DNA of 64,000 bases, from positions 124,001 to 188,000 of the forward strand of contig CALZFC010000058.1 in the NCBI GenBank assembly GCA_945643635.1, read 5' to 3'. Under the pieces are notes generated by a model. It ran no database searches. It saw nothing but the letters and a program-made list of their open reading frames with translations, and was not told the DNA's origin. The DNA is from Allodiplogaster sudhausi. Taxonomy: Eukaryota > Nematoda > Chromadorea > Rhabditida > Diplogasteridae. This document shows, in pieces, positions 51,227 through 63,471 of the stretch (position 1 is its first letter; the number at the start of each line of letters is the position of its first letter). A program made the position numbers and the translations under genes.

Positions 51227-53237
51227 GAGAGAACGGAAACGAGAGGAAACGGAACTGAAAAGAAAAAGGAGGAAGAATATGATTAATGCAAAAATATTTG
51301 CGAAGAGTTTATTCTTCGAATCTTTATCTTAAAAATTAAGAAAAGTGAAATTGTGAAGGCCGGGTTTATGTAAATAGTACAAGGAGACTTGGAAATGAGA
51401 AAAATGGAGAGAGAGCGTCACCTGGGAGAGAAAAGAGTGCAAATGAAGTGAAAAATATATTCAAGGAACGAGAGAAGACCTAATTGTAAGAAGGTGCGAG
51501 AGAAGCCAAGAAAGGAGTGAATTCACCAAATGGAAGCGAGATGTTTGATGTGCATATCGAGATGACTTGGTCGTTTTATCGTAAGGCTCCTCCCATACTT
51601 TGTTCTTTCCTTCTTCTCTCTCTATCTCTCTTTCTCCCTCTCCTCTCTCTCTCTACCTGGTTCTCTGTCCTCATATAAGAAAGATTTCATATCCTGCGCT
51701 TCCACGTTCTCTCTCTCTCTCTCTCTCCCTCACGCGCCGTTTCTCGCTCTTTCAATCTCTCGTTCTCTCTGTCCCAAACTATTTCCCGGTATTCGCAACA
51801 TCAAACTTACTACATATGATGAAGCCACTGATCACGAAAAATAAACAAAGGGAAAAAGTGATGCAGCAAATTCACATCAGTTGATCGCCGTATTCATGTA
51901 AAAAAAAAAATGTTAACAAAAACAAGTATTCGTGAACACATTGAAGAGGAATCACTAATTGTAAAGCTTTTCAATAGCTTTACTCTTTGTTTACTTGTTT
52001 GTGCCCGTTTTTCGCAAGATGAAAAGAAATGCTTCATAAAAGGCTGCAGTATGATCTCGGCATGAATGACATCTTTATTAAAAGATGCTCTTCAAATACA
52101 TAGATGTTGCTAAATGGAGAATCTGTTTCGATATTCAGATTTGAATTGAGGATTTGATTGGCTGTCAACTTTAAGAATGCAGGACTTCCCATTCCACAAA
52201 GCAAGGCTTGCACCGGTAGCGAATTTCACGAGGAATTTGCATCAATGCCCTTTTGCTAATTGGTCACTAAAACATGCTAGGAGAAGACTTAAATACATAT
52301 GTATGTATATCTATGTATTTATGTACTATGTTCCTGATATTAATTATTTCCCCACGAAGAAGGAAAGGGGAAAAAGAATCCAATCAGGATACTTTAAGTA
52401 AATCACTTGGGTGTGCATGTGAAATTTTAATATATACAGGAAGTGTAGACGCAAAGAACATTCTCATAACATGAAAAGGTGTCGCATACAATGTTCTTAT
52501 TACCACGACGAACAAGCTCCCACTTGCACATTAGGATAACTGCGCAAGAAGTTTATCTCTAGTTCTCTCCTCTCTCTCTCCCCTTTTCTCTACTTTCCAT
52601 CTCCATCTCTTCACCCTTTCCTTCTCACAATATCTCCATTGGAGACATATCGTAATTCGGGAGAAACTCATTTTAACATTTCTCATTTCAGTAATGGCCA
52701 GCATGAATTAGTTCACGTCTTTTTGAGAGTACGGTAGCTTCCGCGTCATTTCGAGAAAAGGTTCCGCGTTCGTCTAATTGTGAAAAGTTCGACTACGAAT
52801 GTCTTATCTTCTTTTGTCGTTATATCAAAATGGTTTTTCACATCCGTTGGCTAGAATGAAAAAAATTGTCGCTTATGGAAATGAAGGCTGCTCAGTAATA
52901 GAATCCCGTGCTATGACGCATCGATGAAGTTTCTGAAAAACACAATTGGAGAATGAAACCATTGGAGAAAGAAGCCACTGGAGAAAGGCGTGCTTCACAC
53001 TTTGCACGTTCTCTTGCGATAGTCTGCCTTTTTACCTGCTTTTTGCCGCGAAAACTCCTTGACGGATTGCGGCCGCTCTGTTATGCATGGAATAATCAGC
53101 GCAAGTAGAGCAAGGAAGATTTGCAACAATGGGTGGACTATGAGTGGAGAGAGAGAGGGAGAGAAAGAGTAGATGAGAGACTTAGTATGAGATAGAAAGA
53201 TTGTGCAAGAAGAATGAAATGTGGGGAAAAGAGGTCA

Positions 53238-53282
<45 letters not shown>

Positions 53283-53842
53283 ATACAAAAGTTTTTATTT
53301 GTGAGGTGAAGAAAACATTGAGATCACTTTAAAGTCAACTTATGAGGCACTAAGTGGGTCAAAAATGAGGGAGAACCCGTCTTCCTCGAATGTACTATCT
53401 TGTAAAGGAATGAAGTAGAAGTAGAATAAGAAGAGAGCCCCCTTCCTTCTTCCCTTGCGCCACCTATCCAGTTCGTCCATCACCATTAACGGGCCATGGG
53501 CGGGGGGAAGAGGGGATTCGGGCCAAAAGGGTTGCGGTTGCTGTGGCGGAGCCATCCTTCCTTATGGAGTCCTTTTAGGATGCCCTCTTTATATAGCCAT
53601 CTCACTCGACCTTACAAGACTACGAGCTAGGAAAGAGAGAGAGAGAAAGAGAGGGACAAAGAGACAGAGAGGGATCTAGCGTCACAGACACAGAAAGAAA
53701 AATATAGGAAAATATATTTATCTCTTTCTTGGGTAAGTGAGAGAAGTCCGCCTGGACTAGGCGTATTTTGTGTTGTTAGCAACACACCAACTATCATCAT
53801 TCCGTGTATTTTCAGATTACGATAACGATAATAGAAGTTATT
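47445..53842. other. Gene-poor, microsatellite-rich interval
   Basis: No multi-exon gene could be supported over 6.4 kb on either strand. It holds (GA)n or (CT)n tracts at 47481-47513, 48966-49060, 49358-49396, 49876-49905, 51198-51222, 51710-51730 and 53243-53279, and a TACA/TATG tract at 50337-50372. The proximal promoter of the neuropeptide gene should lie at its left end. Confidence 0.55.
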
Positions 53843-54100
53843 ATGTCTCTGTCATCACTTATGTTCGATATAGACGAGCTGTTCAGTTCAGAGGTGAAGT
53901 TCGGGGAGGGGGGAGTCTTCATGGCTTCCGCCCCAGTACCCTGTCTAACGTTAGATGTCGCCAATGATAGCGATATGACAAAGATGAAGCTCAGAAAATC
54001 AGCTACTGATAAATACATAGGATTAGCACGAGTTAGCCTTATTGAATACATGGAACTCTGCAAGAGGCGGGAGAGGCAAAGAAATGCAGATTACAACTGA
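53843..54100 (+). CDS. Possible single-exon small protein
   Basis: An 85-codon ORF starting MSLSSLMFDIDELFSSEVKF. The ATG lies 27 bases after a strong acceptor-like gtattttcag (53806-53815), which would suit a trans-spliced single-exon gene. The composition is protein-like rather than low-complexity. No family recognised, and no further exon was found. It could also be chance. Confidence 0.3.
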   Translation: MSLSSLMFDIDELFSSEVKFGEGGVFMASAPVPCLTLDVANDSDMTKMKLRKSATDKYIGLARVSLIEYMELCKRRERQRNADYN

Positions 54101-54389
54101 GGATATTAAAATATGGAGGCTTCTAGAATGGCTTTCTCTGAAAGAGCACAGAACAAACGGCAGATGATGTGTTGACTGATTATTATATCCGTCTTCGATA
54201 TTTCCGCAGTTATGGGAATTCTCAAAGTTGCTTCGTAAACAATTAGTTTTCTATCGTCTTTGATAGACTGATGCAGCGCTGAAGTGGAAAAAAGGAAGAA
54301 ATGTATGTAAGAAACACGAGAGAGACAGTTTGGGAGAGAGAGACAGATAGAGGGATCGAGAGACAAAGGATAGAGAGAGAGAGAGGGAT

Positions 54390-54429
<40 letters not shown>

Positions 54430-54899
54430 CGCGAAGGAAAGAGAGTGAGATGGCTTGCTCAGCATGATCATTATGGTAGCCACAATTGTTCTTTTCCTCC
54501 CACCATCAAATTCTTCCGCATGCACCCACGGCTCATCATAGTACACAATTTATCTCCAATGACATTTTCTCTCTCTCTCGCTCACTCGCTGTCTCTCTGC
54601 CTCTCCCTACTTCTCTCTCTCTCTCTCTCACTGCTTCTCCCTCCCTCTCGATCTCTCTTCTTCCCATACGAACAATACTAAAATTAGCTCGAAGCCACAA
54701 ATACAGTGATGCGCATCATGAGCAGCATCATCTCACGCCAGAGATCTTCTTGCAATCAAGCACAAGAGGCATCTTATCCACTCTAATTTAGATGAAGAGG
54801 AAAGGGATATAGAGAGGGCCGAAGAGGAGATAGAGAGAGAGAGGGACGAAGAGAGAGAGAGAGAGAGGGACGAAGAGGAGATAGAGAGAGAGAGGGACG

Positions 54900-54940
<41 letters not shown>

Positions 54941-55872
54941 GGAGAGCGCGAAGTGCGAGAGAGGGAGAGAGAGGGAGAAGTGAGCGTGAAATGGAATGAG
55001 AAATCGAGAGAAAGAGCAGCATATCTCCTTGTCTTTGTCTCATTGACGTTCCCTGGCTGACGTTCTTCTTCCATAACAAAGTGGGTGTGCTTAAGGTGGG
55101 CCTGTTTTCCGCTTCGCGATTGACTAGCCCATTTCCGGCCGATGGGTCTAAGAGTGTGGGGAGGGGGGGGGGGTGAAAGAGAGAGGGAGGCGAGAGGGCA
55201 TTGCAGAGCCCTCTTTTGTTGGATGGCCACCATTGTGTTTTTAGAGCTGCTTCAATTAACAAGGCCCATTGGAGCTGCCTGTAGAGGGAGAACCTCTTGA
55301 CGTGGCTGCGGAGAGTCAAGAAGCATCCTCCTATACACATCTAAAGTGGTTCCCCATTCCGTCTCGAAATCCCTGCCACTCTGTTTTCCCTCTCTCTCTC
55401 TCTTTCTCTCCGTCTCTCTCACACTCCCCCTTCCACTCTTTTTCTTTTCATTGCACTCAATTAAAATCTCCAAGGCTTCATCGACAACAAAGCATCAGAA
55501 GACCTTCTTGCCTTAATACTACGCTGATATTCCCATTCCGCCCTTGTTGATCAATAGCCATTTTATTTCCAAAACGACAAGAAATGCGAAAAACAAACAA
55601 AGAACACCATGCTTTCCTACTCAGCAATGCATAGCCGAGGATTGACAGTAGAAAATATTTGAAATAAATAAAGCATCCCCAAAAGGAACGAAAACAGAGG
55701 ACCAGAGCAAGGTTACATTCAAGTGAAGTAAGAATAATAAAAGAAAAAAATCTAGCTGTGATCTATAAACTCATTTTTGTACACTTCATGCACCAAACAA
55801 AGTTTAAGAGAGCCGAAATTTAAATATTTCTTAAAGGAGGGCAACCGGAATTTAGAATCGAAATGCTGCCTT
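54101..55872. other. Non-coding, GA/CT-rich interval
   Basis: GA tracts at 54320-54427 and 54808-54985 and CT tracts at 54568-54655 and 55388-55440. Long ORFs in this interval read RERERE or SLSLSL and are compositional. No exon supported. Confidence 0.6.
54808..54985. repeat. (GA)n array with GAGGACGAAG higher-order units
   Basis: GA microsatellite with agagggacgaagaggagata repeated, about 180 bases, a compound repeat of roughly 35-40 base period. Confidence 0.8.
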
Positions 55873-57805
55873 TTACAAGCCAATGACGCTCCTGACCGCA
55901 ACGAGGCCCTTGTCCTCGGAATCTGCCGAATCCAGGGCCGAGCACTTTACAAATTCCACTTTCCTGCAAATATATAAATCTTAATATAAATTTTTAGTTA
56001 TGTAATTTTTCTGGTTTATCGAAAATATGTAAAACTATAAAGAAAAGAGAGCCTATACGGCAATTTTACAGTATATTCATGAGTAAAGATGTTAGGTGTA
56101 TAGTACTGGTGTAAATACTCTCACAGAATAAGTATAAAATGATAGAATGAAATGATTAAAATGAATAAAAGAGACATGGGGAGGAGCTTCCACTCGAAAG
56201 GCACATCCTCCTCCGTGAGAGTCGTCGCTCTCTTGTTGCTGCCATCCGTCGAGGCAAGGGAAGCAGCACGCGACTGGTTGATCAGAGAGAACTCCTTCTC
56301 CAGAAGAGTCGAGATCACCTGGCGGGACGGAACAAGACATTTATCCATTCTTATCTAAAACCCTATGGAATGGTTTCAACTAATTACGGTAGAATTGATC
56401 ATAATGATCTTTTCTCCCTCTCTCTACTTTCTTCTTCTTCTCTCTATCTCTCACTCTCTCTCTATATCTCTCTTTCTCTCTCTAACATGTGGTTCCTTAG
56501 CGAGAGCAATGTCCTGTTTGTTGCAAGCGACCACGAGAGGAACACGTTTGGCAGACTCGAGCAGCGCGTCATAGAGAAGCTCGGCCACGTCGCGGGCGCG
56601 CTTCAATAAAAGCATTTAAAATCCGCTTGTAAATATGATCGTAAAAATTTGAGTAATAAAAAAAACATTTTGATTTAAAACAGGTACCTGACGATGAATT
56701 TTATGTTACATGATTTTAATGCCACGATTTAGTTTAGTTCACAGGATCTAATAGCTAATGATTCTTTCTCCTTAAGATCTTCTCGAAAGATTAACCTTGT
56801 TGATGGAAGACGAGTCAACGACGGCGACAATCGACTTGAGAGAAGGGCGCTCCTGAAGAGGGAGTTCATTTTAGGCGAATTGGTTAGATCAAAGTGGAAT
56901 GCAGACACTTTGGAGAAAATAGAGTAAGAGAGCTAATATTTTTCACAAGAAAAGTGTACGATAGTTCACAAATGTACAAGATAATAAATAAATTAGCGAA
57001 CGTTTTTTTTAGATTAATAAACACGGCAGTGCTGAAATAGTGCCTACCTCTCGACTTGGGCCGGGGGTTACAAACGGCCAAATGGCCTGCCCGGGGGGTT
57101 ACAAAGAGAAAGAAGTACGGGAAGCACATGATTCGGGGGCCTTCGGCCCGCGGGTTACAACACTTGGGTCAGACCTATTTCAGCAATGAAACAAGGGAAA
57201 AAAAGAAAAACGGACAACCTTCTTGAGCCACTTCTCTACAAGGACATCTCGGAGTCGCTCAGCGCCAGGGAAGTCGACGAGGCGAAGAGTCTCTTGACGA
57301 GAATCGCCCGTCTGGAGGCCATCATAGACGTTCTCCGCCATCGACGTATAGGTTATCACATTATTCTCTGAAACGGGAATTACACTCATTTCTCCATATT
57401 TATACTCATAACTACAGGAAATATCAAAATTAAATAGAAGCCGAGGATAAATAAAAAAAGACAAACTAGTGTTGACGAGCTTGGAGAACATCTGCGTCTT
57501 GCCAGAGTCAGACAGGCCAATCAGCAGGACTGTGTCTGCCTTCGCGCCGAAGAACTGCAATTTAGAATTATCTTGGAGATTTAACGGATTTATTTATTTT
57601 TAAAGGTATTAAATAATTACAGGTATGTTTACCCAATAATGGTTGACGACATAAATATTATGTCGCTTACTGTTCAGTTTCAAAGGAGTAGCAAAATACT
57701 TGACAAATAACGAAATAGCATTTCCGCCACCTTTCTGAAGAAGAAAACGGACGACGCAACAACGACGAGAAGGGCAATGAGGATGGCGATGTAGAAAGGG
57801 TCCAT
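55873..57805 (-). CDS. SRPRB: Signal recognition particle receptor subunit beta
   Basis: Seven exons in phase give 238 residues: 57731-57805, 57467-57554, 57219-57367, 56796-56852, 56487-56600, 56176-56318, 55873-55963. An N-terminal membrane anchor (YIAILIALLVVVASSVFFF) precedes a small GTPase domain. The P-loop is GLSDSGKT, the switch-I Thr region is VITYTSM, the G3 motif is LVDFPGAERLR (DxPG), the G4 motif is ACNKQD, and the G5-like motif is KCSALD. This matches SRPRB, which anchors SRP receptor alpha on the ER and helps hand ribosome-nascent chains to the translocon. The G3 Asp-Phe-Pro-Gly replaces the more common DLPG. An odd GC-rich segment lies in the third intron (57045-57165). Confidence 0.93.
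57045..57165. repeat. GC-rich segment with three ggGTTACAA motifs
   Basis: Contains cgggggttacaaac, cggggggttacaaag and cgcgggttacaac within 105 bases, plus a perfect hairpin ggggccttcggccc and the near-palindrome gccaaatggc. It is much richer in GC than the surrounding AT-rich intron of SRPRB. Origin unknown. Confidence 0.7.
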
Positions 57806-58099
57806 CCTCGGTGGCGGTTACTGTGGATTCAATATTACCGTAATATAAGACTTGACCTTCCTCGGTTTTTAGACGGTCAAGAGTGGAGGGAAGCATAAGA
57901 ATTGTAGATAAATTTAGGTGAGTCTAACACCAGTAGAATTCCTAACAATATCGACACAACAAATTCCTTTTTTTTTTTATAGCACGCGAGATCTTACATT
58001 CAAATGTACACTTTGCTAACTCCTCTAAAGTTAAACAAAATAAACAAATAACAAACAAACTAGGTAGCAGCAAATAAACATCCTATTCAGAACAGTTAG

Positions 58100-58930
58100 T
58101 TACTCAATGTCGAACTTCTTCTTGACGTTCTTGTGCAAGTCAGTCTTTCCCTTTACTCGCTTCACTTCCTCGAAGAGGCATTCGCGGCCGACTGCAAGAG
58201 TTCGATAGTGGAAACATCAGTTGCTTTAGGAGAGGGACCTCCCTAAAACTAGGCTTGGAATCGGGTGGACCCTCCCTAAACTTATATAAAAGTACTCAAA
58301 ACCACATAATTTTCGGCTTGTTTTAATGCGAAAGAGAATGGACCCTTTCGGTTTCTGTCAGTGGATCCTTCCAAAAATGTTTGAAGCTAGAAGGTACTTA
58401 AGCACTGAGTACCTCGAGGAAATGAGTTCTAAAAGGTTTATCGATGCATAAGACAATGCTGTTTTACTAAACAAACTAAGGAAAAAGTTAAATTGGGTGC
58501 TTAATATTCTACTGTTTGGCAAACCCTTGTCTGGCTAGCACAATAAACAGTTATATTTGGAATACTAAGCTTAGTAAAGATAAAAAGCGCTGGAACTAAC
58601 TAGCCGGATCGTAGAGCATCTTGGAGATCTTGTCGACGGCTCGCTCGCGTAGCCAGACTCGAGTCGAGCCAGTCAGCAGACTCGCCAGCTGCACCACTAC
58701 GTATCTAGCGAACGCAATTCGTGCAACGTAGGAAATGGGAGATACAAATGAAAAAGGAAAGGAATAGTGCAAAGATAGCCATTCATTTAAATGGTTAACC
58801 TGCTAACTTACATTACTCACGTATCGTTACACAAATTAAGAATGCAAATGTGTAATTAATGAAGAGAAGAATGGAATGTAAAGCAATAAAAAAGTGGAAT
58901 TACGAAAACACACTTTGACTTGGCTCCCAT
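58100..58930 (-). CDS. MRPL33: Mitochondrial ribosomal protein bL33m
   Basis: Three exons in phase give 70 residues: 58914-58930 (MGAKSK), 58601-58704, 58100-58191. The order matches bL33m: a short basic N-terminus, VVVQLASLLTGSTRVWLRER, then a KMLYDPAIGRECLFEEVKR segment equivalent to the conserved LLHYDPVVNKKVLFVE region, and a lysine-rich tail ending KKKFDIE. It is a small protein of the mitochondrial large ribosomal subunit. Length (70) is close to the 65 residues of the human protein. The two Gly/Thr positions of the core are kept. All introns are GT-AG. Confidence 0.85.
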
Positions 58931-59652
58931 GTTGCTTCTGCTCGCACCTTCGTGGTCTCAATGTCGCATTCGTCTACCAACTCTCAAATGATCAAGATTA
59001 ATATTAAGAGAATTGAGAACAAAACAAGAAAAAAAACAAAACGAAGAGAGGAAGTTTCCTTAAAAAAAGAACTTTACAGTTCGGTTGTTCAAAAGTACAG
59101 TAGTAAAATTGTAAAGTGTTAGATTACCGCTTAAAAGTTATTTCCATGCGAGACGCAGCACGATGAATATGACATGCGACAGCTCGAAAATGGAAAGGCT
59201 GTGATGACGGGGAGTGCTTTGAATTGGCGCCCCGGTAAAACGGGGAGGGAAGGTTTATTTTTTGAATATTTTAGATTATTTACTGTTCTCTTGACTTTTT
59301 AATAGTGGTTAGTTTGAAGATGATCTCTGCTCTTCAGGGAATCCTCTTCTTGAGCGAAAGACGATTGCTAGAGAGACTACAATGGAGGTGGACGATCCGC
59401 CACAGGTTCTTTTATGCTTTTTTAGATGAAACATTGCTCTGATTTCGTATTCGAAACGTCGATTTGCCGTGTTCCCTGATTGCAATATCCGACTACTTTG
59501 ATCATGGCTGGCCATGACAGAAGTAGATAGCCGTAAGCAGATGTAGGGAATAGCAGTTTAACCCAGCACAAGTTGTAAATGGTAAATCCGCAGTTGGCTT
59601 ACACCTGACTTATTGGTGCTCGCTCTATTTCCTCCGCTTTGAGGCTGGCGCA
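58931..59652. promoter_or_regulatory. Divergent promoter region of MRPL33 and E2F
   Basis: The only interval separating MRPL33 (-) from E2F (+). It contains two E2F-like cores, gaattggcgcccc (59221-59233) and ggctggcgcaatg (59643-59655), the second overlapping the E2F start codon. Consensus E2F sites are TTTSSCGC, so these are partial matches; self-regulation is a hypothesis. Confidence 0.35.
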
Positions 59653-62499
59653 ATGTTGCTGAGGGATCGTCAGCAGAGAACTGCTTCTCCTAATCACCGG
59701 GTGCCCTCTCCCTCTTCTCAGCAGATGTCTTCACAAGGGCCGAGTGAGATCGACGGAGAGATCGAGATTGGCGCCATGGAAGAAGACGAGGTCAGGCTAC
59801 TTTCTCATACACACCTTATTTCCTTACATTTTTTTAAAGCTTAGTCTTGATTGAAAAACTATTAGTGCGATAAGGCGCCTATTATACTTTTTGATTATCC
59901 AACTTTATGGCTTGTTCGAAAAAGTGATTAATTTTTGATATGAAAACAAAGAATATCTTTTGAGCCTTGTTTTAGGTAGATCTGGGGGAAGATCTTCTTG
60001 ACATGGAAGGCGAGGAGGATGTCAATGTGCAAGGTTACATTTTTGATTACAAAAAATATTCTCGCCTAAAAAACCGATTTGCATTTTTAGTTTTATTATG
60101 TTTAAATGATTCCGTGTGTTTCATTTTTTTATTGTCAAAATAAATAGGTTTTTTTTCCTAGTTTTGTCCGTGATTTATTGATGAGTTAAGAGATTAAATT
60201 ATAACTTCTTTGAAGATTTTCTGGAGGAAGACGACGAGTACGAGCAGCCTCAGATGGGAACACGGGCTGACAAGTCACTCGGCCTCCTCACCAAGAAGTT
60301 CCTGCGACTCTTGCAGAATGAAGAGACCGGAATTGTCGACTTGAACACAGTCAGTTTTACAATTGGGTATAACTATATATCACCATCAAGCGTGTTTTAC
60401 CAATGTCGTAAATAAATGATTGGGCGATATATGTGGAATGAATTGCACGCAGTCTCTGAGCAGTAAATATGGATGGGTTCTAGTAATGTTGACTTGTTTA
60501 TTAGAGTACTTTTAACAAGAGCATATTCTTTTCATTTATAGTGACTGATAATTATGTTGTAATTTTCATGAAATATTAATTTTATGCTCAGAAAATTTTT
60601 TCTCTACCACAATGTGTGGATCCTATGATATACATTTATCTTTGTATTATTTACAGGCGGCGGAGACATTGAATGTAAAACAGAAGCGAAGGATTTACGA
60701 TATAACTAACGTCCTGGAAGGCGTCGGACTAATCGAAAAGAAGTCCAAAAACATTATTCAGTGGAAGTACGTCACTTTTCTATAGAGTTGTATTTTTCCA
60801 TTGTGTAATTGTAAGCGTATCATTTATTGCAACAGTTTTTGCTCGAAATTTCTTCTTAAATTTTATTATTCCTCGATATATTTTTGTTTATATTAGTGCG
60901 GTTGTATTGTTTTTCGCACATAATTATAGACGTTTTACTTACTAATTATTGACTGCTGCAGAGGCGGAGACCTCCAACGTAGCGGAGGACACATGAGAGA
61001 TCTCCGACCAGAGGATGAGATCTACCTGAGTAGACAGAAGAAGGACCTCAACGAGCTTGAGAAGCAGGAAAAGGATCTGGACATGCATATCAAGTGGACC
61101 AAACAGGTTTAGGGCTGGGCTGTTTTCAGGGGAGAAAAGGTACTGTCGTTTTGACATACCCATCCTGATTTTTGGCCTCCCCAAATCCCTACCCCACCAT
61201 GCTTTTGAAGGACATTTAGGAAGAAACAGCGAACCCACCCTGGTTTTTGGGCCCAATATCCTTCCCCACCATAATCGTCCCTGTCCTCGACAGCGGCTTT
61301 TATTCCCTGGTTGTTTCACAGAACAAAAAAAACTTGATTATCGAAGAATGTTCAACTCAAGTTCGCGAAGCCTTTTTTGCAAGAAAATTCGGGAACTTGG
61401 TTCTTTTTTTTAAATGTTAATTTATTTCTATTCGAAGCCGAAACATGTTTTCATCTACGAATGTTGAAAACTACTTACTTTTTTGTTTAGTAAAACATAA
61501 AAAAAATTTTTGTAGAGCATCCGAAACGTGAGCGAGGCGGCTGAGAACAGAGCATTGGCCTATGTCAGGAAGGATGAACTCTCTCGTGTCTTCCCCTCTT
61601 CCACTCTCTTCGTTGTTCAAGCGCCTATTGGAACTATTCTCGAATGCTCACAACCAAAGGTTTTTTTTTAATAGTTGTCATTGGGTTTACAGTGATCTAT
61701 AGCTGATATTTTTTTTTAATCTTAAAACGCATTAGTTGCCTGCATTTGCCATCATTTGCTCTCGAAACCATCGGAATTCATTGGGTTTTCCCCAGCAGAA
61801 ATAAAAAAAAGTGTTCCAAATACCGAATTTTCCTGGCTTAAAGCTGGGTTCTTTTAGTTTAAAACATAATATTGAGAGAGGTCTTTGTTGCAGAACGCGT
61901 ACTTGCACTACGACACAACGCAGCAACTGCACATCCGCTCCCACGGGGGCCCTTCCCGAGTTTGGCTCGTTGCCAAGGATGACACGGTGATGAGTGGCCG
62001 TGGAAGGGGCGGAATGCTCTTGGATGACGAGGCTGGCGGCTCCAGATATCCCGTCAGGATTTCAATTCTCTTTCTCTGAATTTCTATCCTTTTTCTCCAT
62101 CGAAATCTTTGCCTATTAAGGGAGGCATGGCTGAAAATCATTTCTGTAATGGAGATGCCAACAATTATTTCCATAATAATAATAATAAAGAGTTACCCCT
62201 GTTTGCAGTACCTTGGCAAGAACTCGTATTCTGTGCCCGATGACCCTGGCCAGATCCTTGAAGATGAAGAGGAAGAAGGCGTTGCGATTAGAAGAGGAAG
62301 GCCTGAAGATGAAACAGGTTTTTTTATCCACTGGTTTGAGAGGAAAATATGACATGGTGTAAAATACTATTGTGGAAGGCGCCTACTATCTCAGGAGAAA
62401 TGACAGCCCTTTTTCTTCTAAAGCAATAAATTTTGCATTTCCAAACATTGAAATCGGGCTTCTTATCTCTTCGCCGTTTCTGCACACCTCTCTCTCATC

Positions 62500-62531
<32 letters not shown>

Positions 62532-62843
62532 ATCTCTATCTCTCTCACTCGCTCTCGCTCACTCTCTATCTCTCACTCGCTCTCTCTTTCACGCACTCAC
62601 TCTCGCTCTCTCTATCTCTCGCTCCCTCTTTCTGATCTCTTCCTTCATTTTGTCTAGCCAAGATCCCCCAGCCTTGACCTTGTAAATGCTCCCTTGGGAA
62701 GTCCATTCTCTGAATGACCGGTACATACAGTTACAGAAGACGCAATCATCCTACGTGGCCTGAGTCCTCCTCCCTCAGACAAGGACTACTTCTTCAATTT
62801 ACAGAACTACGAGTCACTTCTGGACTTGTATGATGACGAGTAG
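59653..62843 (+). CDS. E2F-family transcription factor
   Basis: Nine exons in phase give 367 residues: 59653-59790, 59976-60033, 60216-60349, 60657-60766, 60962-61106, 61516-61659, 61894-62052, 62209-62317, 62737-62843. The winged-helix DNA-binding domain is clear: [14 protein letters not shown], then [20 protein letters not shown] including the RRIYD DNA-contact motif. A Leu-rich dimerisation helix ([20 protein letters not shown]) and marked-box region ([13 protein letters not shown]) follow. The C-terminus [19 protein letters not shown] matches the Rb-binding transactivation motif of activator/repressor E2Fs. It would pair with a DP protein to control cell-cycle genes. An alternative last exon at 62657 (adding AKIPQP and a stop) would remove the Rb-binding tail. 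Intron 5 contains a dispersed repeat. Confidence 0.95.
61115..61320 (+). repeat. Dispersed repeat, copy 2
   Basis: About 205 bases in an E2F intron, starting only about 10 bases after the donor at 61107. Inverted relative to the copy at 34438-34640. Shared strings include aaaaggtactgtcgttttga and cctcgacagcggcttttatt. The minus strand is open for more than 60 codons here, but copy 1 has stops in that frame, so it is not treated as coding. Confidence 0.8.
62484..62640. repeat. (CT)n-rich tract in the last E2F intron
   Basis: CT/CTAT/CTCG mixed microsatellite between the exons ending 62317 and starting 62737. Confidence 0.85.
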
Positions 62844-63384
62844 GGGAAAAACAGCTGCAGTCATTATTAATAATTGTTATTATTTATCAATGGGAAAGAA
62901 TTTCGTATGTACATTTCATCTGTAGCCAAGAATTTTCCCGGAAGAAAGTCATGATTTATCAAGTTGTGCAAGATGGTTAAAGCTGACTGTTCTTTCTGTC
63001 GATAGCCATCGCATTACTCTGTGGTTTCCACTCTTGTATCGGCGTTGTCCTTGTATTCATTATTTCTCTGTGTGTAGTTTGATCTCACTGTCAGCGCCAA
63101 CATGCTTGAGAAAAGGTTTAAAAAGAAATCGTCCCGTGACACGACCTGCTTCTATTCGGTTCTTCATCATTTTCTGACAGTTATGAAAATTTGTATAGAT
63201 TTTTTACAGCCATATTTGGTGATCACGTATTTTTCTTCAATCTCAAGCTAAAAAAAAGTAGAAGAGTATGGCATGGGAGTGGTTCGTAGTCACGCTGATA
63301 TTTGGGAAAAGGCAAAGAAGGGTGCGCAGAGAATGCTGAGCACGGCGTTGAATTCCAAATTTCTTGCATCGCCAGCCTCCCTCT

Positions 63385-63471
63385 CTAATGGATACGCTAT
63401 TTCGTCGGGCTATTGAGTTAGAGAAAAGACAGCTGGAAACGGTCGATAATATTCGGAAATCGTGTTATGAG
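63385..63471 (+). CDS. Possible first exon of a gene at the right edge
   Basis: An ATG at 63388 opens MDTLFRRAIELEKRQLETVD, a charged helix-like sequence, up to a gag|gtgtgg donor. An acceptor-like catcgccag lies about 13 bases upstream, which would suit trans-splicing. A second exon near 63517 is possible but phase is ambiguous. Weak support. Confidence 0.3.

Noticed and set aside
54733..55340. Minus-strand ORFs of 166 and 185 codons with SLSLSLS runs
   Set aside because: They are the translation of GA/CT microsatellites; similar SLSLSL ORFs over other tracts were dropped for the same reason.
60942..61413. ORFs over the dispersed repeat in the E2F intron
   Set aside because: The second copy at 34438-34640 has stops in the equivalent frame, so the frame is not under selection.
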